From Heliocidaris erythrogramma (lineage: Eukaryota; Echinodermata; Echinoidea; Camarodonta; Echinometridae), in NCBI GenBank assembly GCA_025617745.1, contig CM046855.1:44755313-44819312 (forward strand): a stretch of 64,000 bases of DNA. The letters are read 5' to 3'. Shown here piece after piece: positions 37,664 through 49,600 of this stretch. Position 1 is the first letter of the stretch. The number at the start of each line of letters is the position of its first letter. The notes beneath the pieces are model-generated. The model was given only the letters and a program-made list of their open reading frames with translations. It searched no databases and had not been told where the DNA came from. The translations under genes were made by a program, and so were the position numbers.

Positions 37664-40600
37664 CTGATAAGTAACAAGAAAAGCATGACTAAGTTAATAT
37701 AGATATGTACTGTTATTATACATGCTTGATAGAGAATTAGAAAACAACACTTTTTAATGCTAAATATGCAAGATCAAATCTATAAATTTAACTAGAAATG
37801 TGCATTGCTGGGGCCGCGCAATGCTAAATGTATCCCCCGGCACTGGCAGCAATTTGAAGGAGGGACAAAGACCCTCCCCCATCCCCTCCCTCAAACAAAA
37901 GGATGGTGTAGAAATTAGATGTGTAGGTTTCACTAAGACACATCTTCATATAAAATTTGAAAGAAATGTGTTGAGAGATATACCAAGATACATCTCCATA
38001 CAAAATTTGAAAGAAATCCATCAAGAAATGTGGCCTGCAGAGTGCACTCACGCCATGCCCTGAAGTATGACCTTTGACCCTATAAAAGACGGAACACTGG
38101 TGGCAGCATCACCAAAAACTAGAGGTTTTTAGATTACACCAAGAGACACCTTCATGCAAAATTTGAACGAAATCCGTCAAGAAATGCAGAAGAGTGCAAG
38201 AAATGGAAAAATGACCTTTGACCCTATAAAGGACGGAACAATGAGGGCAGCATCACCAAAAATTAAATATGTGTAGATTATACCAAGATACATCTCCATA
38301 CAAAATTTGAATGAAATCCGTCAAGAAATGCAGAAGAGTGCACAAAAGGGACAAATGAGCTTTGACCCTATAAAGGACGGAACAATGAGGGCAGCATCAC
38401 CAAACAATAAAGATGTGTAGATTATACCAAGATACATCTCCATACAAAATTTGAAAGAAATCCATCAAGAAATGTGGCCTGCAGAGTGCACTCACGCCAT
38501 GCCCTGAAGTATGACCTTTGACCCTATAAAAGACGGAACACTGGTGGCAGCATCACCAAAAACTAGAGGTTTTTAGATTACACCAAGAGACACCTTCATG
38601 CAAAATTTGAACGAAATCCGTCAAGAAATGCAGAAGTAAGAGTGCAAGAAATGGAAAAATGACCTTTGACCCTATATAAAGGACGGAACAATGAGGGCAG
38701 CATCACCAAACATTAAATATGTGTAGATTATACCAAGATACATCTCCATACAAAATCTGAATGAAATCCGTCAAGAAATGCAGAAGTAAGAGTGCACAAA
38801 AGGGACAAATGAGCTTTGACCCTATAAAGGACGGAACAATGAGGGCAGCATCACCAAACAGTAAAGATGTGTAGATTATACCAAGATACATGTCCATACA
38901 AAATTTGAAAGAAATCCATCAAGAAATGTGGCCTGCAGAGTGAACTCACGCCATCCCTTGAAGTATGACCTTTGACCCTATAAAAGACGGGACACTGGTG
39001 GCAGCATCACCAAAAAGTACAGATTTTTAGATTACACCAAGGGACACCTTCATGCAAAATCTGAACGAAATCCGTCAAGAAATGCAGAAGTAAGAGTGCA
39101 AGAAATGGAAAAATGACCTTTGACCCTATAAAGGACGGAACAATGAGGGCAGCATCACCAAAAATTAAACATGTGTAGATTATACCAAGATACATCTCCA
39201 TACAAAATTTGAACAAAATCCGTTGAGAAATGTGGCCTGCAGAGTGCACTCACGCCATGCCCGAAAGTATGACCTTTGACCCTATAAAAGACGGAACACT
39301 GGTGGCAGCATCACCAAAATCTATAGGGTTCCAGATTTTACCAAGAGACACCTTCATACAAAATTTGAACAAAATCCGTTGAGAAATGTGACCGCTAGAG
39401 CGCACACAAGAGTACACACAAGACATCTATCAAAATATGACTTTTGACCCTATAAAAGACGGAACACTGGGGGCAGCATCACCAAAATCTATAGGGTTCC
39501 AGATTTTACCAAGAGACACCTTCATACAAAATTTGAACAAAATCCGTTGAGAAATGTGACCGCTAGAGTGCACACAAACTATCCCCAAAAATATGGCCTT
39601 TTACCCTATAAAAGACGGAACACTGGGGGCAGCATCACCAGAAATTATAGGGGTCCAGATTTTACCAAGATACACGTCCACAGGAAGTCTGAAAGAAATT
39701 CGTCGAGAAATGTGACCGCTAGAGCGCACACAAGAATGTGACGCGGCGGCGGCGGCGGCGGCGAAACGCTGCTGAATCCAAAGTATCCTCCGGCATACTG
39801 CCGGGGGATACAATAAATGAATAAGTACACACAAAATTGCAACATTTTCTTTTTTTATTTGCAAAAAAAAGAAGAAATCAAAATGATTTTGCATCAGTGC
39901 ATTGCGAAGTATAAATATCAACATGAGGCCTGTGCAGAACCTTTAGTATGTACTTAGTTGATAACAAGTTCTAATAAGGTTTGACAGATATGGGCCCAGA
40001 GTGTAATCTATAGTGGCTGATATTCCGGAGATAATAGGTGCTTTAATTAAATAGGAAATGTGAAGTGTTGCAAAAGGAACAAAGCCTGATCCACAAGTCT
40101 TCCTGTACAGGTATATTACATCATGCTGACAGTTCTATTGCACTCTAGGAGTTACAATATCTCATGAATACATATGAATACCTTGACATGATATCCCTGG
40201 AAGACATCCAGGATCTTGATCCTCAGTACCAGCTGCTCTAGAGGAATACGCTGAATCTCTGCACATGATAAAACAAACATATATGCAAACATGACAGCAA
40301 GAAATATCATATTTCCATGCACTCTAAAAAATCCTATTATGTTTTTGTGTCAGAATGGCATATAAATAGGTAAGCACATCAGTAAAGTTACAGCTTGTTC
40401 CTTGCCACTTGCGTTTGTGGTATTTTAAACAGATACTTGCCTGTTGATCTCAAATTTGCAAAAGAAAAATCTTCCGAGACAGAGCTACATGTATGAAGCC
40501 GTTCCTGAAAATTCTTTGTATTTCAATGGATCTAATAAATCACTATCACATGTTTAGTATCAATCATATACCGCATGTCTAGATTCTAGGCCTCTGATTG

Positions 40601-43600
40601 GTCAAATTTGCGGGCATGAAATTCACTACGGACTGACGGGCAGTATGGTGAAAACTACTGACCTGGCATAGTTCTGCTCTTTGTACACGTGCACGTAGCT
40701 ATGGCAATTTAGATACACGGGCACGCGGCAGGCACCATACATGTACACCGAACGAAATTTTGAAAGAGCCTGAGCAAGCGATGAGAATTATGTTACGGTA
40801 CCCTATTTCATCTGTCTTTGAAATTAATTATATAAAACAAATGTTGACTGTTCTTTTTCACGTCACGGTCAAAACCATCGCCCTCTGTGATCTTGCAACT
40901 GTGCTTAGCACAGTCGCAAGATCACCGCTATAGCACAGTTGCGAGCTTACCTCGGGCCATAGTTTTAACCATGCCCCTCAAAGCAGTCAACATTTGTATA
41001 ATACTACATATCGTCTGCTGAGATACAAAGGATATGGGTTGATGCCCTTAGATGTTAGCTATGGTGATCAAGGTGATGCGCTCCATGAATATCATCCTTA
41101 CCTGGTAATTGCTGATCCCGTAGAACATGCTCAAAGGTGTGATTAGTGAAGAGATGGAAGCAGACTCCTGCTGTCACACGACCTGCTCGACCTCTACGCT
41201 GCATGGCGTTAGCCCTGGACACCCAGACAGTCTCCAGGGACTCCATACGCTTACCTGGGTCATACCTGATGGATCAATACAGGGTAAAAGGTCATTCACA
41301 AAGATGCAGTAAACTGATGCACAAATGAATGGCAGGTGGGGGTGAGGAAATAAAAATGTGCACATAACAAAAGCCTCAAAAATATTCTCACCTATCTGTG
41401 TGTTACAAGAAAGACACTGTATGAGGCGCACATGGCTTGTGCCACTTTATTTTGTCTAAGTGGTGTTTTTTTAGGTGGTTTCCTGTGACATATGGGAACA
41501 AGGCTTAAGATATCAGTTTCAACAGTATCATCAAACCAATATACTTACATATTTGAATATATATATGCACACTCCATCAGCAATAGTACCTCTTGACAAC
41601 CCCGAAGCATATCCTAAAGCTTGCCTTATGCTTGTTTCAGATACAAGACTGAGAAAAATATCAAATTCAATTCATCTCAGCCTAAAACCTCACCTCTTCT
41701 CTTTCATCCGACCAGCATCAATGACAAACACAATATCATCGATGGTAATGGACGTCTCTGCTATGTTGGTTGCTATGACGATCTTGGTGATGCCCTCCTT
41801 GGGTTTATCAAAGGCTGTATTCTGGTCTTCACTTGAGAGGGAGGAGTGGAGTGGGATCAGCTTGTACCTGATGGAGTGGGGGAAAATGTGATATGGTGAT
41901 TTATTTCAAGTTCAAATCTACACCTGTATTAATATTGACTTGAAAGGGAAAAGAGTAAAAATAACAGTGAAGGAAAGTTAAATGTAAAAATCTAAAAATA
42001 AAGGGACAAGTATAATGAGTACAAGGACACAAAAATGGTCACATTGGTATAGGAATACAGAAATGATAGATCAGTTATTACATGACACGACATTACTATA
42101 TGAATAACTGTTTTGATCTTTAACGTATCAAGAGAAGAGAAAGAGAAGGAGAAAGATGAACATGTTGAACGAGTACAAAAACGGAAAGAAGAATAGATTG
42201 CAGCTAGTAGATTCCAGTATTTTGGAGAAGTCCAATGTATTTTAGCTTGTTATGGTAAGTCCATCTTAAGAATGTCTGAATACAATTATCAAAAACATAC
42301 TGGTTTCTATTGTTGAGGATGAACATTTTATTCAGAAAACATAACCAGCATAAGATGGAGCATACTTCTTTGGTTTTCTTGGTCCACAGAGTGAGCTTTG
42401 GAGCTGCTCATAGAGGTCGGTGATTTCACCAAGTCCTGGTAGAAAGATGAGGATAGCACCATCCTTGGGGTACTACATGAAATAGAAATAGATATAACTT
42501 GGGATAAGAGAAGAAATCAGAAGGGTTATAACTAGGGATACTATAAGAAATCAGAAAGTGTACAAGTGACACTCGAGTTTTATTGATCTTATATTAATTC
42601 TTGAGCTTCTAGCAGGGTCAATTTATTAGGAAGGACTAGAGCAATAATCACAGAGGATACATGTAAATATAAGACAATGCAATAATATCAAAACTGCCCA
42701 ATACTGAGAAGAGATATATACTCTATTAATAGCAAATTTGTCAAGGTTACAAGTCCATGAAATACATGTAAATGTTAATCGTTGACCTCTAATTCAAGCT
42801 ATATTTAGTTCCATAACCGTATTCATATATTGCGTCAAGCATGTGGGTATAATAATAATAATTTTTAAGATATGCTCAGATAAAGAAAATTTGAATTTCT
42901 GATAGAAACAATTTGCATACATAATTGCTAATCTGAATTATAAGCTTTTGAGGTTTTAAATTGAACACAAAAATCTAAACGCATGGAACAAAGTAGCCTA
43001 ATGATGAACATTGGACTAACCTCATGATCGCCTTCCACCATCCACTTGACAAGATCTTCAATCAAATCATTGTTGATCTTCTCAGGGTCTATGGTAGCCA
43101 ATGTTTTGATGGTAGACGTCTCATAATCTATATTGAATTGAATTAAATTGTATTAAATTGAATTGAATTGCATTATTAAAAGAATAATCAAACCTTCAAT
43201 CAAGCCATATTCATCTTCTCAGGATCAATAGTAGCCAATATCTTAATGGTAGACATCTCATAATCTGAATAACTTAAACAGAGTTGAATTAAACTGAAAT
43301 AAACTAATTGAAATTGAATTGAGCTTAGCTGAGTTGAGTTGATTTGATTAGATTAATTGCATTTTCAGGAGAAAGATTTCACATTTAATACTTGTTCTTG
43401 TTTTAAAATTTGAAAGATAAAACTGATATCAGCCTTTCAGATACAAAAATTTCAGTACAATATGCAAAAAAAAAAATTAAATTCAAGCATTAACATAAGT
43501 ATTTTTGAATATATCAATGCTTTGATTAACTTTTTTATCAACAATAATAGGCAGAAATGTATCTGTAATAAGCCTCTCTGTTATCTAGAAACTTATGAAA

Positions 43601-46600
43601 AATGTGGGTCTTTGGAAAAGTCCCTTACTTCTCAGGTGAAGGACCAGTTACCTTATCTCATGAATCTGTATAAACTGCATTTTTCTTGCTCACCTTTGTA
43701 TCTCAGGGCCATCTGTTGCAGCGTCAAATTGGCATCCCTCACATTGTCCTTGGCTGGGGTGAAGGTCGTCCCAGCGAAGGCTTCAGCAATTTCCTCGTCT
43801 AGGTTATCAAACCTGACTTTACTCATGGCCCTAGCGGAGGTTTCAGAGGGCACAGCGTTGCTGCGCTTGATGGGCCGGGCCAGGGGTGAGTTCTCATCTA
43901 AAACATACCTGAAGAGAAAGAATCACAAAGGATGGCTGATGATTTGTACTAAATTTTAGAATTAATGCCAAATTTCATGCTTCGAGCATCATTTATCATT
44001 TTGGTCATGCTGATTTCATATCAAAGGCAATTCCACATTGGAATAATCTGCAAACTTTTGTTAGTCGAATTTGACCCATATGAATCTGACTTCTTTGTTT
44101 TAATGGACTAGAATATTTGTAGGTCAAAAATCAAAGTCCAAAACATGACAAATTCTCTCAATTAATCCTTTAGTGACTAATAAATCCTGATAGTTGCCAT
44201 GATGAATCAAATTCTTTTTAAAAAATTCTTTCAAAAACTCCTCCTTACCCTGTGTATTCTATTGCATCCTCCAAGAAGTACTGATCAACAGGAAAGGTTT
44301 TACCTAGACACAGGAACAAGAATACAGGAGATAATACATCAGCATAAGGGTAAAACTAAATTTAGCAGAAATTTGGCTTTGCGGCATCCCACGAGGGTGA
44401 TTTGAGAGGACCAAAGCACATTCATTAATTTCAATTCAGTGAAATATGGCCTTATGGCATCCCAGGGAAGTGGTTTGGGAGGACTAAAATGATCAATGAC
44501 ATGTTTATTACCCGTGTCGGTACATTCATCAAAAGAATTTACACTTATATTTTTCCTGAAACCCCCCCCCCCCCTCACCCCTCCCACACACATTTGGATC
44601 TAGAACCAAGGGTGTTATGAACTGGCGTGAACCCTGTGCATACCTAGATTAAATCAAAATGACAAAGCCTGTTCACTTACCAGGGATGTTGATGACAGGA
44701 CAATCAAAGAAATAGCTGGAAAAGAGATCAGCATTCAGGGTAGCACTCATGAGAATGACCCGCAGATCTGGTCGCTGTGGCAACATATCTCGCAGAACCA
44801 TCATCAAGAAATCACTAGATTACATAAAGACAAGAAAGACGCAGTGATGATGCTATTATTACAATACTCGCTAGCATCCATCCTCATCAAAACACTTCCA
44901 TTACTATAAAACATTCCCCCTAAGATGTTTTGTAACAATAACACAGCATTCAAAATAACTATTAATGTTGATGTTGAAAGTCTGAAAGACATGGGCTTTG
45001 ACCACTTCAACTTTTCAATTAGTATATCTCTCTCTAGCTCTACATGACAGAACAATGCACTTTCATACTCCCCTCCCCCCCCCCCTTCCTCCTCCCCCTC
45101 CTCCTAAACTACACACAAAATCTAACTTATCTCCATTCAAGACTTGATCCTGCTCCAATCCCCTGAGTAAGATCTTTATCTTCTCCTTTAACCCCCTCCT
45201 CCCCCTTCCTCCTCTTTTGCTTAATTCCCCATCATCTCATCTCCCCATCATCTCAACTTTCCTCTTCCTCACTCATTCTCCATCTTTATGACAACATTAT
45301 CTCATCTCTCTTCACTCCGCTCGTGGACTTAATTTACGATAACATGGGAGACTGTTCAAGACTGAATCAATCTCCAATCTCCTGAGTAAGACTTTATCTT
45401 CCCCTTCAACCTTCTCCTCCCCCTTCCTCCTCTTTCCCTCAACTCCCCATGATCTCATCTTTCCTCTTTCTCACTCATTCTCCATCTTTACGACAACATC
45501 ATCTTACCTCTCTTCACTCCTCTCATGGACTTCATCCACAATTATATGGGAGACTCCGTTCAAGACAGGATCACTCTCTAATCTCCTGAGCAAGATTCCT
45601 GTCGTACAGAACATCAGTCGAGTTGAGGCAGACTACAGAAAGAATGTGAAATATTATCTACTCTGTCACATAGAACTGAACATTTTGTCTATTCAAAGGA
45701 ATTCAAAGGAACTAATGGCAGAAGAAAGAGGGGCAGATCAAGTAAGACATGGATCGATAACACCAAGCAGACAACAGCAGTGTCTTTTGAGCAGATAACT
45801 TAAAGAGTTATGGAGAACCAATGTCTCAAGATACATCATATGATTCCCCCACCAGCCACCAAGGCATGGAACATATGGGGTGTTGCAAGAAAGTTGCGAT
45901 TGATTGCAAGTTGCAACTGATCGGTACTGACCAATCAAAATCATTGTTGCAAGTGCATCTTCTTGAATGGGCAGACCCTGAACCATTCAGAATGCTTGTT
46001 CTAATTTTCTTTCTTGCAACACCCCAATAGATAGATAGTTAGATAGATTTATATGAGAGCATCCACAACTAGCATATTCTGCGAATGCTCTAGAGCCGAG
46101 GCCTTTATTCCTATCCGAGGGACTCTGTAATTGAGGATTAATGCCTTACCCAATGTCTAGTGCACTGATCCACTGACCTGGACTACAAAATAAGGGTGTC
46201 CTGTTTCTATTTAAGAGAATTTCCTCTAATCAAGCTATCCCCCTTCCATTTAGAATCTAAAATGTCCCTGTGCAGACATTTTCAGTTTGAAAACTAAAAT
46301 ATTATACCAATGCTATGTTTCTTATATCCATAAAAAAGCAAAACAAAATGCCCAGCTAAGAGGCATATATGCCCATGTAAACATATACTGACATAGAAAT
46401 AAAAATGATGGCTTCTTATATAGCACCTATGTGTCCATCATGCTGTGATGCTTATGGTGTTTCAACGTAATTACCGTTTACAGACGAGCCACTGAAGCAC
46501 TAGTAACTAGTGCTCTAGCATATCAGGGGAGCATTTCATCAAGTGTTTTGTCAGTGATTTTCATCAACAAATTTGCTCTCAGCCAATCAGATGCAAGGAT

Positions 46601-49600
46601 TTCAGTAGCTTATAACAGTTGTCAGTAAAAATGCATGATGAAGCGCTCCCCTGGTACACGTTTACACCTGGGTTTAGAATAGAGTACCGTAGCATATTAA
46701 TTAAAAATATTGTGACTTGAAATCAGAGTGGACATACCTGTTTATTCTCCAGCCTGATCTGGTAGCCGACAATGTCTCCTAACCTGGTAGTTCTCTCCTT
46801 AGCGACCCTGTCGGCTACAGCAGTGGCTGATATCCTCCTGGGTTGGGTACAGATGATGTTACTCACATCAAGACCTTTACCTCGCAGGGACGCATCAAGG
46901 ATGAACTGAGGCACTTGGGTAGTCTTGCCGCATCTGAAATTTGAATGCCAGAACGATAGGAAGAGAATAACAACAGAATAGTGCAGACATATTTCATGTT
47001 ATAGACAAATCCTGCCCAGGAATCTGAGTGTTGAACGATATGTTTGGACTAAGATGGGCTACATTATTCTTCCAGAAACTTTAACGGTTACGTCAATCAA
47101 GTTCATGTCGAATGAAACCATTGTATACAAAAGGCTTCAATGAAACACAGTATTTCAATTTTAAAATTTCCATCTTGAAGTTCATTTTTAGCAATTTTCC
47201 AAAAGCTTTGTGGCCCAGACCGCATTACAAATCTATAAAAAGCATTAACAGGTAAATATTTCATTTGCTAATCTTACCCAGTAGCCCCACTCACAACGAG
47301 GACCTGGTACTTGCTCAAGGTGTCCAGAATATTGTCCTGTTCTTTCCAGGCAGGCAGCGCCTCTCTCCTTGTCAGCATGGACTTGTATGAACTGCTTGTC
47401 TACAGATATAAAGAGATAATGTATGATGGTCAATGCTCAAAATACACATAGGGCAAAATGTGTTTTATCACTGCTTCTACCATATTTGGGCCTCAAAATA
47501 GCCTCCCAAATATCCATCTTTGGATTTTTTTTTCATTAATTAATTAATTAATTTTTTTATTGTTATTTTTATTTTTTTATTTTATATATTTATTCTTATT
47601 TTTATTATTATTATTTTTTTTTATTGGGGGGGTATAAAAAAAATTCCACTCCAGCAAAACATTTTTTTTTGAGGATTGTGAAGGGGTAAACCATGAGACA
47701 ACAAAGTTAATCTTCTACTTATAATTGAGAACTGAATAGCGTTATTAAAAGTAAAGGGGTTCTCTGCATCGGCCAAGTTGTCACTTGCCATTTGCCATTA
47801 AATTCAAGACACACATTAGGAAGTTAATCCCAAGAAATCTTCTCATATCATTATCCCTCTCTTCATCGGTGGGATAATACCTACAAGTGTCCCATATGTA
47901 CCACACCCAAATGGTCAAATGAAAACCCTTGCTCCAACCCTAGTCGGTCGTATACATGTAAATGTATCAAATGGTGCATTGAACAATATGGAAATATTCC
48001 CAACAAAATGCAGAACCCAAGTCTGATATGTAAATCAAAGGATATACATAATTTTATGCCTTTTCGAAAAGTCTGTTATCAAGTATTATGTGAGTTCTAT
48101 TTATATGCACCTGGGCCTTCCTAAATTGGTCCGTCAGCCTCCTATTATCCCTTTCTTCATCTCGCTTGCTCCTCTTTGGTGGAACGTACAATGTCCTGCC
48201 TAGGTCTTTCGCTCCTTCCCTTCCTGTCAGGACCTCTGCCTCTTTAGCTGTAGATCCTGCAGCATTGTCAGACGGTTCATCTGAGGGTTCTTCTGCATCA
48301 GACAACTCCTCTTCCTGCGGCTCCTCCTTTACGTCATCCATATCAAGTTTAGTCCTTGCAGGCAATCTCCTGGCCTGAAATGGCAGAGGTTTTCCATCAA
48401 GCAATGTCTTCATCTCCTCCTCATCCTCCAGGATGCTTACAATGCTAAACACAGCCGGGCTCCCGCTTGGCGCGTGCTCCGTGGATTCCTCAGCCAGCCG
48501 CTTCGTCACATTCAGACACTTCGCTGACTGGAAGTCGGGATGGGTGGATGAAAAGGCAATAACGGGTGGTTGCCATGGATACACGTTTTTGCTCGGGAAC
48601 CGCACCTCCAACTGATACCACTTGGTGTTGTCATCGTCCATCATCTCGTCAAACTCGTTATCTTCCTCCACATTCCACGGAGCCTCATGAAGGAATTTGC
48701 ATCGTGATCCGAACCTGCAGTTGCCCTCTTGGTAGTAGTGGCAGAGATTCTGTTTTCTTTGACGAGACTCTCGAGCCTTCTGAGCGGACTTCTTTTTCTC
48801 ATTCTTCTGGGCTTCCTTGAGGGATTTGTTGATGTGAGAGAGCTTTAGTCTCAACGTCCAGACTTGGTTGGGGATCCTCTCAGAGAAGTCCGATTCGTAG
48901 ATCGAGCTCAAAGCAAAAGCTTCCTCTTGCCTCTGTTCTTTGAGTGACTCTGGAGTAACACTGTCATCAACACCTTCTACAGTGTAATGATGACAAATGT
49001 GAAAGCAATCAGAAAGCAAGATCATTAGAAAGACACGATACAAATTTTCAAAACTGTTTACGATCTTTTTAAATTATAATTTGGACAGAAGATATATCAA
49101 ATAAGAAAATACATGAACCCCATTTATTTATTTAAATAAATCATAAATGATGAAACTAGATATTTCTGAGGTATCCCACTATGGTCATTTGAATGTAAAA
49201 TTTTACATTTATCCAAAATATTAGAGGGAATGGGCTCGAAAAGATTTTTCAGAAATGATGTTACGGGTACCTTTTAAATTGAAATTACTTTGACAAAGCC
49301 TTTTGAATAATACCTGTCATCAAGATTGAGTTTATCAGTTTGCAGAGTTTAAATATTCACAACTTTATATGAGTTTTATAAAGATGGGTTAAAAAAGTAA
49401 AAAACAAGAAGAATACCTATTAAGAGATAAATTTTATTCCTCACAAAAATTGCGTTTTCCACCTTACCTTGGCTAGTAGATATTGCATAATTTTTCAAGA
49501 AATCCTTGTAGAGTTGTTCAAGTGCTAACCCTGCATCCCCATCATTATCCTCTAATGCTTGAAGGCTTTCTTTCTTTGGGTATCCGCATCTGTTGGGGAA

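Noticed and set aside
37900-39720. CRISPR-like array
   Set aside because: Repeats are long, degenerate, contiguous and eukaryotic; there are no unique spacers.
48166-48820. Open frames antisense to DHX57 exon 5
   Set aside because: Shadow of the real exon on the opposite strand.
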